From: Micromonospora sp. MH99
Lineage (GTDB): Bacteria > Actinomycetota > Actinomycetes > Mycobacteriales > Micromonosporaceae
NCBI RefSeq assembly: GCF_021442385.1
Contig: NZ_MUZA01000023.1
Coordinates: 24,561 to 88,560 of the forward strand
Direction: 5' to 3'
Length of the DNA stretch: 64,000 nt
Shown here: piece after piece, positions 10,653 to 20,682 of the stretch
Layout of the letters: each line of letters begins with the position of its first letter
How positions within the stretch are numbered: position 1 is the stretch's first letter
The notes under the pieces: model-generated
What the model saw: the letters and a program-made list of their open reading frames with translations, nothing else
Told to the model about the DNA's origin: nothing
Database searches by the model: none
Program-made: the position numbers and the translations under genes

Positions 10653-12056
10653 TCATGCGGTGGCCGGCGACCCCGTTCCGACGACGGGGTAGCCGGGGGC
10701 GTGCCGCGGCCACGGGGCGGCCATCTCGAACTGACCGGCCACGCCGAGCAGCAGCAGCTCCGAGCCGGGCGGGCCGACGATCTGGACGGCTACCGGCAGG
10801 CCGTCCGGCCGGCGGCCCACCGGCACCACGATCGCCGGCAGGCCGGCGATGTTCCACGGCGCGGCGTACGGGGCGTACCGGATGTTGGCCGACATGTTCG
10901 CCCGCCAGGACCGCTCGGACCAGCGCCCGGCCTCCGGCGGCGCGCTGGCCAGCGCGGGGGTGAGCAGCAGGTCGACCGAGTGGTCGGTGAAGAAGTCGAC
11001 CGACCGCTGCCGCCAGGCGGCCCGGTCGGCCTCCCGGACGTAACCGCGACGCTGCGCCCACTCGCCCAGCGCGACGTGCCGCCGGGTACGGCGCTGGAGG
11101 CCGCGTCGGTCCAGCCCGGCGGCCCGGACGTCGGTGGCGGCCGCGGCGAACCAGGTGGCGATGCCCTGCAGGCCCAGGGCCGTGGGATAGACCGGATCGG
11201 CCGGCACGGTGTCGTGCCCGGCGGCGGCGAGCAGCCGGCCTGCGGTGGCCACCGCGTCCCGGTTGGGCGCGTCCGGGGAGACGCCCCGCACCGGGGAGCG
11301 CAGTGAGACACCGACCCGCAGCCGCTGCGGCGGGACCAGCTTCTCCGCTCGCCGGCCGGCGAGCACCGAGAAGCCGACCGCGGCATCCGCGACGGTGCTG
11401 GTCAACATGCCGTGCTCGGTGAGGCCGAACCAGTCGTCCGCGCCGAGCTGGCAGGGCACCACGCCCCGGCCGGGCTTGAGGCCGACCAGGCCGCAGCAGG
11501 CCGCCGGGATCCGGATCGAGCCGAGCCCGTCGTTGCCGTGCGCGATCGGCACCAGGCCGGCGGCGACCGCGGCGGCGGCGCCGCCCGAAGAGCCACCGGG
11601 GGTACGCGTGTTGTCCCACGGGTTGCGGGTCACCGCGCTGTCGTCGTCGGTGAGTGCCCACAGCCCCAGCTCCGGCATCCGGGTGACGCCGAGGATCACC
11701 GCGCCGGCGCCGCGCAGCCGACGCACCACCTCGTGGTCGGCCTCGGCGACGTCGGTCCGTACGGCTGCCGACCCGTTCCAGGTGGGCAGGCCGGCGACCG
11801 GGGTGTTCTCCTTGACCGCCACCGGCACCCCGGCCAGGGGGAGGTTGGCCAGGTCCTCCTGCTCGTCGACCTTCTCGGCCTCGGTGATCGCCTCGCCGCC
11901 GCGAACGGCGCGGAAGGCGGCCAGCTCGCGGTCGGCCGAGGCGATGTACTCCAGGTGGTCGGCGACGACCTGGGTGGCCGAGACGTCGCCCCGGCGTACG
12001 CCCCGGGCGATCTGCTTGGCGGTCGCCCCGACCCAGGTCGCCATGATGTCCTGCAC
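10653..12056 (-). CDS. Amidase signature family hydrolase
   Basis: 467 residues. An amidase-signature enzyme with the Ser-cisSer-Lys triad: Lys in PVAVKENTPV, cis-Ser in the Gly/Ser loop RTPGGSSGGAAAAVAAG, and the nucleophilic Ser in GNDGLGSIRIPAA. The substrate cannot be inferred; GatA is unlikely because no gatB or gatC is nearby. GGGGAGG at 12060-12066 is six bases before the GTG at 12054-12056 but abuts the ATG at 12060-12062, so GTG is preferred. It begins 18 bases after the stop of metB on the same strand and is probably co-transcribed with it. Confidence 0.85.
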   Translation of the reverse strand: MQDIMATWVGATAKQIARGVRRGDVSATQVVADHLEYIASADRELAAFRAVRGGEAITEAEKVDEQEDLANLPLAGVPVAVKENTPVAGLPTWNGSAAVRTDVAEADHEVVRRLRGAGAVILGVTRMPELGLWALTDDDSAVTRNPWDNTRTPGGSSGGAAAAVAAGLVPIAHGNDGLGSIRIPAACCGLVGLKPGRGVVPCQLGADDWFGLTEHGMLTSTVADAAVGFSVLAGRRAEKLVPPQRLRVGVSLRSPVRGVSPDAPNRDAVATAGRLLAAAGHDTVPADPVYPTALGLQGIATWFAAAATDVRAAGLDRRGLQRRTRRHVALGEWAQRRGYVREADRAAWRQRSVDFFTDHSVDLLLTPALASAPPEAGRWSERSWRANMSANIRYAPYAAPWNIAGLPAIVVPVGRRPDGLPVAVQIVGPPGSELLLLGVAGQFEMAAPWPRHAPGYPVVGTGSPATA

Positions 12057-12074
12057 GGCCATCCTCCCCAGCGG

Positions 12075-13217
12075 TCAGCCCAGCGCCTGCTCCAGATCGG
12101 CGAGCAGGTCGTCGACCGTCTCGATGCCGACAGACAGTCGCACGAGATCGCCGGGAACTTCAAGCGGCGAGCCGGCAGCACTTGCGTGTGTCATCCGGCC
12201 CGGGTGTTCGATCAGGGATTCCACGCCGCCGAGCGACTCGGCGAGCACGAAGAGCTTCGTGCGGTTGCAGATCTCGACGGCGTGGTCCTCACCGCCGGAG
12301 GCGCGGAACGAGATCATGCCGCCGAACCGACGCATCTGCTTGGCGGCGACCTCGTGACCGGGGTGCGAGGGCAGCCCGGGGTAGATCACCTGGGCCACCT
12401 TGGCGTGCCCGTCGAGGTACGCGGCGAGCCGCTCGGCGTTGTCGCAGTGCCGGTCCATGCGTACCCCGAGGGTCTTGATGCCGCGCAGGGTGAGCCAGGC
12501 GTCGAACGGGCCGTTGATCGCGCCCATCGCGTTCTGGTGGTAGCGCAGCTCCTCGCCGAGCCCGGCGTCGGCGACGACGAGCGCGCCACCGACCACGTCG
12601 GAGTGCCCGCCGACGTACTTGGTGGTGGAGTGCACCACCACGTCCGCGCCGAAGGCGATCGGCTGCTGCAGGTACGGCGAGGCGAAGGTGTTGTCCACAA
12701 CCAGCAGCGCGCCCGCGTCGTGTGCCACGGCGGCCAGGGCGGCGATGTCGGCGATGCCGAGCAGCGGGTTCGTCGGCGTCTCCACCCAGACGATCTTCGT
12801 CCGGCCGGGCTGCACGGCGGCCCGGACCGCTGCCGCGTCGGAGACCTTGGCCGGGGTGAACTCCAGGCCCCAGCGCTGGGCGACCCGGGCGAAGAGCCGG
12901 TAGGTGCCGCCGTACGCGTCGTCCGGGATGATCACGTGGTCGCCCGGCTGGCAGACCGCCCGCAGCAGGGTGTCCTCCGCGGCCAGGCCACTGGCGAAGG
13001 CGAGGCCCACGGGCCCGCCCTCCAGCGCGGCCAGGCACTCCTGGAGGGCGTCACGGGTCGGGTTGCCCGAGCGGCTGTACTCGTAGCCGAGCCGGGGCGC
13101 ACCGACGGCGTCCTGGGCGTACGTGCTGGTCTGGTAGATCGGCGGGATCACCGCGCCGGTGCGGGCCTCAGGGTCCTGACCGGCGTGAATGGCGAGCGTC
13201 TCGAAGCCGTGACTCAT
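12075..13217 (-). CDS. metB: Cystathionine gamma-synthase / trans-sulfuration enzyme
   Basis: 380 residues. Cys/Met metabolism PLP enzyme. The PLP-binding lysine is in VHSTTKYVGGHSD, and GHVIIPDD-like, NPLLGI and ENPTNP-type (ETPTNP) motifs are present. MetB joins O-acetyl- or O-succinyl-homoserine with cysteine to give cystathionine. Close relatives act as cystathionine gamma-lyases, so the reaction direction is not certain. The ATG at 13215-13217 is seven bases after TAGCCT with no Shine-Dalgarno, suggesting a leaderless mRNA, which leaves no room for a SAM riboswitch. cbs lies about 4.5 kb away, completing a possible trans-sulfuration pair. Confidence 0.9.
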   Translation of the reverse strand: MSHGFETLAIHAGQDPEARTGAVIPPIYQTSTYAQDAVGAPRLGYEYSRSGNPTRDALQECLAALEGGPVGLAFASGLAAEDTLLRAVCQPGDHVIIPDDAYGGTYRLFARVAQRWGLEFTPAKVSDAAAVRAAVQPGRTKIVWVETPTNPLLGIADIAALAAVAHDAGALLVVDNTFASPYLQQPIAFGADVVVHSTTKYVGGHSDVVGGALVVADAGLGEELRYHQNAMGAINGPFDAWLTLRGIKTLGVRMDRHCDNAERLAAYLDGHAKVAQVIYPGLPSHPGHEVAAKQMRRFGGMISFRASGGEDHAVEICNRTKLFVLAESLGGVESLIEHPGRMTHASAAGSPLEVPGDLVRLSVGIETVDDLLADLEQALG

Positions 13218-13224
13218 TCTGGTG

Positions 13225-13230
13225 AGGCTA
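13225..13230 (-). promoter_or_regulatory. -10 box of metB, leaderless spacing
   Basis: Reads TAGCCT on the minus strand and ends seven bases before the metB ATG. No ribosome-binding site is present. Confidence 0.45.
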
Positions 13231-13273
13231 GTGCCCCCGTCCGGCGGGCTGGAACGGAACCCGTGCTCCGGGT

Positions 13274-13301
13274 GGGGGCCGGACCTTTCGGCCCGGCCCC
13301 C
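13274..13301 (-). terminator. Hairpin after the secreted propeller-like gene
   Basis: GGGGGCCGG (13274-13282) pairs with CCGGCCCCC (13293-13301), with a 10-nt loop, 30 bases past the stop of the minus-strand gene and before the metB promoter. Confidence 0.6.
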
Positions 13302-13330
13302 GCGTGCCGGCCGGAAGGCCGGCGGGCCGG

Positions 13331-14380
13331 TCAGCCGGCCGGAACGGGCAGGACGTGCAGGGTGACCGGGTGGGCGCCGGTCCAGTCGTAGGAGACCGCG
13401 TAGAGCCGGGCCCCGTTGGGCGCCCAGGCCAGCGCGCCGGAGCTGAGTTCGTCGCCCAGCTCGAAGCGGGCCAGCTCGGTGCCGTCCGGGCGGAAGACGA
13501 ACACGTCCGGGTCGTAGGAGGCGTCCGCTCCGCCGGCGATCCGGGTGCCGTCACGCGACACCTCGACAGCATTGGGGTACGCGCCGGTGGGGTAGGTCGC
13601 GGAGGGGGTGCTGATGGCGGCGACCGGGAACGCCTGCACCTCGTACGGGGCGCCGGACGCGGTGAAGAGGGTGGTGCCGGTGGGGTCGAGCGCGATGTCG
13701 CGCAGGTTGCTGCCGATCGCCATGAAGTCGTTGGTGCTCGGCGGGCCCAGCACGCCCCCGGTGCCGATCGCGTACGCGTACACCGAGGCGGGGCTGAGGC
13801 CCGGCTGCCCGGCCAGCAGCACCGAACGGTTCTGGCTGGCGGCGGTCAGCAGCGGAGCGCCGTAGAAGCCGCTACCGGTGTCCAGGCCCGTGGTGACGCG
13901 GGCCGGTTGGCGGCCCAGGTCGATCCGGCCGATGTTGCCGTCCCAACCGCCACAGCCGTACCCGAACCACAGGTACCGCCCGGTCAGCGCGAGCGACGAC
14001 GGGCACGCGCCCGCACCGGTGTCGTACCGGGCCGACTCGACAAGTGAGCCGGTGTCGAAGGCGGCGATGGCGTTGGCGGTGGGCAGCGCCACGTAGAGGG
14101 TCTGCCGATCGGCGCTGAGCAGCAGGTCGGAGGGGCCGGGCAGGCCGGACAGGGTGCCGACCACCGCGCCCGTCGCGCTGGCCACCACGACGTCGGTCGA
14201 GGAGGGGCCACCGCTGACGAAGACCCGGTCACCGGCGGACACCACGTCGGACACCGCCGGCAACGACAGTGGGGTGGCCGTCGGCGCAGCGGCTGCCTGG
14301 GCGGCGCCCGGTGTCGCGGCGGTGAGCAGCGCGGCGGTCAGTGCCGCCAGCGCCAGGGTCGTGCCTCTTCTGATGTGCAA
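13331..14380 (-). CDS. Secreted beta-propeller-like protein
   Basis: 349 residues. A Sec signal peptide (MHIRRGTTLALAALTAALLT with an AQA-type cleavage region near residue 30) is followed by repeating units of about 45 residues that resemble YncE/WD-like propeller blades, for example GPSDLLLSADRQTLYVAL, RDIALDPTGTTLFTAS and NAVEVSRDGTRIAGG. The YncE-like assignment comes from this repeat rhythm, not from a specific motif. The start is TTG at 14378-14380 with GGAAGGA six bases upstream. The protein has four cysteines, two of them in CGGW-type spacing. It is likely an exported or cell-surface protein of unknown ligand. Confidence 0.7.
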   Translation of the reverse strand: MHIRRGTTLALAALTAALLTAATPGAAQAAAAPTATPLSLPAVSDVVSAGDRVFVSGGPSSTDVVVASATGAVVGTLSGLPGPSDLLLSADRQTLYVALPTANAIAAFDTGSLVESARYDTGAGACPSSLALTGRYLWFGYGCGGWDGNIGRIDLGRQPARVTTGLDTGSGFYGAPLLTAASQNRSVLLAGQPGLSPASVYAYAIGTGGVLGPPSTNDFMAIGSNLRDIALDPTGTTLFTASGAPYEVQAFPVAAISTPSATYPTGAYPNAVEVSRDGTRIAGGADASYDPDVFVFRPDGTELARFELGDELSSGALAWAPNGARLYAVSYDWTGAHPVTLHVLPVPAG

Positions 14381-14476
14381 GGTGCGTCCTTCCCCCGTGT
14401 GTTGATCCAGGCCGGTAAATGTCTACCACGGCCGATGGATGCGCGGGGGGCACGCGTCCCCGCGTGGCCGGCGACA

Positions 14477-14482
14477 TAGCCT
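14477..14482 (+). promoter_or_regulatory. -10 box of the HIT gene, leaderless spacing
   Basis: TAGCCT ends six bases before the ATG at 14489. The intervening GGGGCG is too close to the start to be a normal ribosome-binding site. Confidence 0.45.
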
Positions 14483-14488
14483 GGGGCG

Positions 14489-14911
14489 ATGAGCGGGTGC
14501 GTGTTCTGCGGGATCGTGTCGGGTGACGTGCCGGCGTTCCGGGTCGCGGACGAACCGGACGGGGTGGCGTTCCTCGACACCCGTCCGGTGTTCAAGGGGC
14601 ACGTGCTGGTGGTGCCCCGGGTGCACCTGGTGACCCTGGCCGAGCTTCCGGCCGAGCTGCTGCCCGGCTACTTCGCGCTGGTCCAGCGCCTGGCGGTGGC
14701 CGTGGAGTCCGCTCTGGGGGCCGGTGGGACGTTCGTGGCGATGAACAACAAGGTGTCCCAGTCCGTCCCGCACCTGCACACTCACGTGGTGCCGCGCACC
14801 AAGGGCGACGGGCTGCGCGGGTTCTTCTGGCCGCGCACCCGCTACGCGGACGACGCCGAGGCCGAGACCTACGCCCACCGGGTCGCCGCCGCACTCTCGG
14901 GCGCTGCCTGA
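14489..14911 (+). CDS. HIT-family nucleotide hydrolase/transferase
   Basis: 140 residues. The histidine triad motif is HLHTHVVPR (HxHxHxx) near residue 95, and the N-terminal CVFCGIVSG supplies the zinc-type CxxC seen in many bacterial HIT proteins. HIT enzymes hydrolyse nucleotide phosphoramidates or dinucleotides, but the physiological substrate here cannot be read from sequence. The length is typical. A leaderless start is likely. It lies upstream of msrA on the same strand with a 75-base gap. Confidence 0.9.
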   Translation: MSGCVFCGIVSGDVPAFRVADEPDGVAFLDTRPVFKGHVLVVPRVHLVTLAELPAELLPGYFALVQRLAVAVESALGAGGTFVAMNNKVSQSVPHLHTHVVPRTKGDGLRGFFWPRTRYADDAEAETYAHRVAAALSGAA

Positions 14912-14986
14912 CTCACACCCGTGCGGGTAAGGAAGGTGGACCCACCGGTGTTGCACGCTGCGAGAGGTACGAGAGGAGATCCCCAC

Positions 14987-15649
<663 letters not shown>

Positions 15650-15726
15650 CCCACCTGCGTGAACGCGATGCCCGGCTGCCGACTAGGTGGCCGGGCATTC
15701 CCGTTCGGCCCTGTGATCGAAATCCG

Positions 15727-15756
15727 TTGCCGAGCCCGCCGGGGACTCGATAGCGT
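15727..15756 (+). promoter_or_regulatory. Promoter of the rnz leader transcript
   Basis: TTGCCG (15727-15732), an 18-nt spacer and TAGCGT (15751-15756) form a good sigma-A/HrdB-type promoter. The transcript would start near 15763, only a few bases before the strong ribosome-binding site of the 12-residue ORF. Confidence 0.55.
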
Positions 15757-15769
15757 GCAGGTACACGTG

Positions 15770-15783
15770 AAAGGAGGTGGTCC
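15770..15783 (+). promoter_or_regulatory. Almost full-length anti-Shine-Dalgarno complement
   Basis: AAAGGAGGTGGTCC matches 13 of 14 positions of AAAGGAGGTGATCC, the complement of the 16S rRNA 3' end. Normal genes in this window use 4-7 matching bases. Confidence 0.7.
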
Positions 15784-15787
15784 AGAC

Positions 15788-15826
15788 TTGTATAGCAATC
15801 GGACTCGTGAGGTGGCTGTCAGCTAG
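15788..15826 (+). CDS. 12-residue leader peptide ORF upstream of rnz
   Basis: TTG-initiated ORF encoding MYSNRTREVAVS and ending in TAG. It sits four bases after an exceptional ribosome-binding site (15770-15783) and shortly after a plausible promoter, so translation looks deliberate. It is followed by three hairpins and then rnz. I have an unverified impression that near-identical peptides occur before genes in other actinomycetes. Possible roles are a leader peptide that sets the folding of the rnz leader, a ribosome-loading element, or an independent micropeptide. The amino acids give no hint of a ligand. Confidence 0.6.
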   Translation: MYSNRTREVAVS

Positions 15827-16012
15827 CCGCTGTCCTCGACAGTGATTCGTCCGCCGCGAGGCGGGCAACCAGTACGACCGTCGAGACCGTGTGGCAGCGG
15901 TGCGGCGAATTCCAGACAGCCACCCGACCCCCGGGGTGCCGGCCAAGTCCAGCCGGCCCGCGCGACAGCGTGGAGCGCCCCGGGGGTCGCTCCATATCCG
16001 CGGGAGATCAGT
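15827..16012 (+). other. Structured leader between the 12-residue ORF and rnz
   Basis: Three hairpins can be drawn. The first is CGCTGTC-ctc-GACAGTG (15828-15844, one G-U). The second is CCGCC-GCGA-GGCGG (15851-15864), capped by a GNRA tetraloop. The third is a long one whose base is CGACCCCCGGGG (15925-15936) paired with 15978-15989, enclosing a further GCCGGC stem-loop. The last stem ends 23 bases before the rnz start and could act as an attenuator. No other gene is seen in the 15650-16012 gap. Confidence 0.55.
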
Positions 16013-16942
16013 GTGTCGATGCGCGAGCTGGTGATTCTCGGGACGGCCAGCCAGGCGCCCACCCGGCAGCGCAACCACAACGGGTACGTGCTGCGCTGGG
16101 ACGACGAGGTGATCCTCTTCGACCCGGGTGAGGGCAGCCAGCGGCAGCTCCTGCACACCACTGTCACCGCGACCGACCTGACCCGGATCTGCGTCACGCA
16201 CTTCCACGGCGACCACTGCCTCGGCCTGCCGGGCACCATCCAGCGACTCTCGCTGGACCGGGTGGCGCATCCGGTCGCCGTGCACTTCCCTGCGGGCGGC
16301 GCCGAGTACTTCGCCCGACTGCGGCACGCCACCTCCTTCTACGAGACAGCCGAGCTGGCGGTCACCCCGATCGAGACCGACGGTCAACGGATCGCCCTGA
16401 GCTGCGGCACGCTGGAGGCCCGCCGGCTGCGGCACCCCATCGAGACGTACGGCTATCGGCTGGTCGAGCCGGACGGCTGCCGGATGCTGCCGGACAAGCT
16501 GGCCGCGTACGGCATCGCCGGTCCGGCCGTCGGCGAGCTGATCCGCGTCGGGCACCTGGACCTCGACGGTCGTCGCGTCACCCGCGACGAGGTGAGCGTG
16601 CCCCGGCCGGGGCAGCGGTTCGCCTTCGTGATGGACACCGGCCTCTGCGACGGCGTGTACGCCCTGGCCGAGCACGCCGACCTGCTGGTCATCGAGTCGA
16701 CGTTCCTGGAGTCGGAGGCCGCGCTCGCCGCCGAGGTCGGGCACCTGACCGCGGCGCAGGCCGCGCGGGTGGCGACCGAATCGGGGGTACGCACCCTGGT
16801 GCTCACGCACTTCTCGCAGCGCTACCCCGACCCGCGCCGGTTCTACGACGAGGCCCGAGCGCACTTCGACGGCGACCTGGTCATCGCCGAGGATCTGACC
16901 ACCGTGCAGGTCCCGCCGCGCCGGGTAGCCTCGGCCGGATGA
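16013..16942 (+). CDS. rnz: Ribonuclease Z (tRNA 3'-processing endonuclease)
   Basis: 309 residues. A metallo-beta-lactamase-fold enzyme that trims tRNA 3' trailers. The zinc motif is [13 protein letters not shown], with further ligands expected in the DTGLCDG aspartate and the LTHFSQRY histidine; HLTAAQAA is also typical. The start is GTG at 16013-16015 with GGGAGA five bases upstream; the ATG at 16019-16021 is an alternative. The gene has an unusual leader of about 250 nt. Its stop overlaps the next gene's start by four bases (ATGA), indicating co-translation with the GNAT gene. Confidence 0.93.
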   Translation: MSMRELVILGTASQAPTRQRNHNGYVLRWDDEVILFDPGEGSQRQLLHTTVTATDLTRICVTHFHGDHCLGLPGTIQRLSLDRVAHPVAVHFPAGGAEYFARLRHATSFYETAELAVTPIETDGQRIALSCGTLEARRLRHPIETYGYRLVEPDGCRMLPDKLAAYGIAGPAVGELIRVGHLDLDGRRVTRDEVSVPRPGQRFAFVMDTGLCDGVYALAEHADLLVIESTFLESEAALAAEVGHLTAAQAARVATESGVRTLVLTHFSQRYPDPRRFYDEARAHFDGDLVIAEDLTTVQVPPRRVASAG

Positions 16943-17448
16943 CCGTCACGCTCCGGCCCGCGACCGAAGGCGACCTGATGGCGGTGGGCGCCCTGCACCA
17001 GCGCTCCCGGGTCGCCGCGTACTCCGCCTTCCTGCCGGTCGAAGCCCTGGCCGACCCGACACCGGAGGCGATGGGCGCGTACTGGACCGAGCGGTGGCGC
17101 TGGGAGCGGGACAGCCACCGACTGACGGTCGCGGAGCGGGCCGGGGCGCTCGTCGGGTTCAGTTACCTGGGCCCGGACGACGAGGACGACCCGGCGACGG
17201 GGCTGCTCAACGCCATCCACCTGGAACCAACCGAGCAGGGCCGGGGCACCGGCCGCCTGGTGATGGTGGACGCGTTGGACGCCATGCGCGCCCGGGGTTG
17301 GCGCCACGCGGTGCTCTGGGTGCTCCGGGAGAACGCGCACGCCCGCTCCTTCTATGAGCGCGGCGGCTGGACGTCGACGGGCGTGGAGCGCGAGGAGCAC
17401 ATCGGCGCGGCCCGCACCCCGCAGGTCCGCTACACCCGCCCCCTCTGA
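16939..17448 (+). CDS. GNAT-family N-acetyltransferase
   Basis: 169 residues. The acetyl-CoA binding region is [27 protein letters not shown] (motif A, QGRGTGR), followed by [19 protein letters not shown] (motif B), a standard GNAT layout. The acceptor substrate cannot be assigned. The start ATG overlaps the rnz stop (ATGA at 16939-16942), so expression is coupled to rnz. The gene ends at a long palindromic intergenic region facing cbs. Confidence 0.88.
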   Translation: MTVTLRPATEGDLMAVGALHQRSRVAAYSAFLPVEALADPTPEAMGAYWTERWRWERDSHRLTVAERAGALVGFSYLGPDDEDDPATGLLNAIHLEPTEQGRGTGRLVMVDALDAMRARGWRHAVLWVLRENAHARSFYERGGWTSTGVEREEHIGAARTPQVRYTRPL

Positions 17449-17531
17449 GCACCGGTCGGCAACAGCCCGACCACCCTCAACGCCGGCCCGGCAACGGCCC
17501 AGCCGGCCACCCCCACCCACCTCACGCAGAG

Positions 17532-17602
17532 CCTTTGCTCTGCTTCAGCGGAGGCAACAGTGACCGGGCATTTCTGTTGCCTGGGTTGAAGCAGAGCAAA
17601 GG
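17532..17602. repeat. Nested intergenic palindrome B
   Basis: The 16-bp outer arms CCTTTGCTCTGCTTCA (17532-17547) and 17587-17602 are perfect, and the 9-bp inner arms AGGCAACAG (17552-17560) and CTGTTGCCT (17574-17582) are also perfect. It lies between the convergent GNAT and cbs genes, next to a separate terminator at 17619-17649. Its lower GC than the surroundings makes it stand out. Confidence 0.75.
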
Positions 17603-17618
17603 ACGCGCGGGGTGTCCT

Positions 17619-17649
17619 GTGCCCCCGCAGGGGCAGCCTGCGGGGGCAC
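17619..17649. terminator. 13-bp hairpin after cbs
   Basis: GTGCCCCCGCAGG (17619-17631) pairs perfectly with CCTGCGGGGGCAC (17637-17649), with a 5-nt loop, 31 bases past the cbs stop. Confidence 0.75.
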
Positions 17650-17679
17650 GTCGCGGGGGCGGTAGCAGCTCGGGGGCAG

Positions 17680-19050
<1,371 letters not shown>

Positions 19051-19122
19051 GGTGTGCCCTTCGTTGCGGCGCCGGCGACGGCGGCCGGGCAGACGTATCC
19101 TCGCCGACCAGCGTACGTGCCG

Positions 19123-19479
19123 TCAGGGCACCAGCCCCCCGGGGATGACCGAGCTGCGTCGGGCCTCCCACTCGAGGAATCGGTCGGTCTCGGCGAGCAC
19201 GCTGCCGGCCAGCCAGGTGATCATCACCGCGTCGTCGGCCAGCCCGAAGATCGCCAGTGGGATCTCCGGCAGCAGGTCGATGGGCGAGACGATGTACGCC
19301 GTGGCCGCCGTCATCAGGGCCAGCCGGAGGCCGCCGTCGTACTGCCCCCGGGTCGTCGCCCGGATCATCCGGGGCAGCGCCGCCAGTCGGGTGCCCAACG
19401 AGGGCCCGCCGCGCGCCCCCGCCGCCAGTGCCCGCGCCAGGGCCGTGAACGCCGCGCTGCGCTTCAGTGTCTTCCCCAT
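19123..19479 (-). CDS. DUF1232 (YkvA-like) membrane protein
   Basis: 118 residues. The DUF1232 core is YIVSPIDLLPEIPLAIFGLADDAVMITW, the conserved SPIDLLPE motif plus a hydrophobic helix. The family is small and of unknown function. The ATG at 19477-19479 has GAGAGGAG seven bases upstream. A much longer upstream frame is a shadow of the opposite-strand SGNH gene. It is divergent from the SGNH hydrolase genes and on the same strand as cbs. Confidence 0.85.
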   Translation of the reverse strand: MGKTLKRSAAFTALARALAAGARGGPSLGTRLAALPRMIRATTRGQYDGGLRLALMTAATAYIVSPIDLLPEIPLAIFGLADDAVMITWLAGSVLAETDRFLEWEARRSSVIPGGLVP

Positions 19480-19617
19480 CGTCGCGCTCCTCTCCGCCGG
19501 ATCAGCGTGGCGGGTCGGCGCAAGTCGGCCGGCCTCCACCAGACAGGTACCCCGTCGCGTCGGTTTCCAGGCACTCCCGAGCCGGGACGACGACAGCGGC
19601 GTGTCGGGCCGGCGCGA

Positions 19618-19623
19618 TAATGT
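19618..19623 (+). promoter_or_regulatory. -10 box of the first SGNH gene, leaderless spacing
   Basis: TAATGT ends six bases before the ATG at 19630. No ribosome-binding site is present. Confidence 0.5.
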
Positions 19624-19629
19624 CGGCAT

Positions 19630-20682
19630 ATGGGGGTGGCTGGTTCTGTCGTACCCGTTGGTCCGCGCTGGCGGCAGGCCTGGCGGATCGCCCGGCTGGC
19701 GGCCATCGGGACGGGCGCCACCGCGGCGGCCGCGATGGCCACCGGCGGGGTGCTGCTCGGCCAGGCCCGCCAGGCCCGGCGCACCATCCCCATGGCCGAG
19801 GCCCCGCCGCCGCGCTGCGACGGGATGTACGGCGCGAAGTTCCCCGGCCCCCCGCTCACCATGGTCGTGCTCGGTGACTCGTCGGCAGCCGGCTACGGAG
19901 TGCACCGCCGCCGGGAGACACCGGGAGCGCTGCTCGCCACCGGGCTGTCCCGACGGCTGCACCGGCCGGTACTGGTGCGCCGTTTCGCGGTGGTCGGCGC
20001 CATCTCCGCGGCGCTCCGGCACCAGGTGGAGGCGGCGTTGGAGTGCGCGCCGGACATCGCCGTGATCCTGATCGGCGGCAACGACATCACCAACCGCACG
20101 CCGCGCGGCCTGGCGGTGCGCTATCTGGTCGAGGCGGTCCACGAGCTGCGCGACGCCGGCTGCGAGGTGGTCGTCGGCACCTGCCCCGACCTCGGCGCGA
20201 TCCGGCCGATCCAGCCACCGCTGCGCTGGCTGGCGCACCGGTGGAGTCGCCAGCTCGCCGCCGCCCAGACGGTGGCGGTGGTCGAGGCGGGTGGCTCGAC
20301 GGTGTCCCTCGGCGACCTGCTCGGCCCACGGTTCGCCGCCGAGCCGCACCGGATGTTCGCCTGGGACCGGTTCCACCCCTCCGCCGAGGGGTACGCGATG
20401 GCCGCCGCCGCCCTGCTGCCGACGATGCTCTCGGCGCTCGGCTCCGGGCCGGAGCGACGGGCCACACCGGCGCGGGGCGAGGGCGTACGGTCGCTGCCAA
20501 AGGCCGCGCAGGAGGCGGCCCGGCACGCCGGCACCGAGGTCAGCGGCACCCAGGTCCGGGGCCGCGATCGAGGGCCGGCCGGCCGGTGGGCGCAGCTGCG
20601 TCGCCGGGCGTTCTTCGGTGTCAACACGGTGCCGCAGTCCGGCTCCGCGACGGACACCTCGACAGTGGAGGGACTGGCATGA
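19630..20682 (+). CDS. SGNH/GDSL hydrolase (first of a tandem pair)
   Basis: 350 residues. An N-terminal hydrophobic helix (about residues 20-45) acts as anchor or signal. The SGNH blocks are in order: VVLGDSSAAGYG (nucleophile Ser), a block II Gly in VVGAIS, IGGNDITN (Asn) and WDRFHPSAEGY (catalytic Asp-x-x-His). This makes it a lipase/esterase-type hydrolase, probably facing the cell envelope. The C-terminal 70 residues are basic and low in predicted structure. Its stop overlaps the start of the next, paralogous gene by four bases. From memory it is comparable to Rv1075c, also beside the thiolase gene. Confidence 0.88.
   Translation: MGVAGSVVPVGPRWRQAWRIARLAAIGTGATAAAAMATGGVLLGQARQARRTIPMAEAPPPRCDGMYGAKFPGPPLTMVVLGDSSAAGYGVHRRRETPGALLATGLSRRLHRPVLVRRFAVVGAISAALRHQVEAALECAPDIAVILIGGNDITNRTPRGLAVRYLVEAVHELRDAGCEVVVGTCPDLGAIRPIQPPLRWLAHRWSRQLAAAQTVAVVEAGGSTVSLGDLLGPRFAAEPHRMFAWDRFHPSAEGYAMAAAALLPTMLSALGSGPERRATPARGEGVRSLPKAAQEAARHAGTEVSGTQVRGRDRGPAGRWAQLRRRAFFGVNTVPQSGSATDTSTVEGLA

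Noticed and set aside
13218..13260. SAM riboswitch or T-box upstream of metB
   Set aside because: The probable transcript starts at or next to the ATG, leaving no leader; no riboswitch stems are seen.
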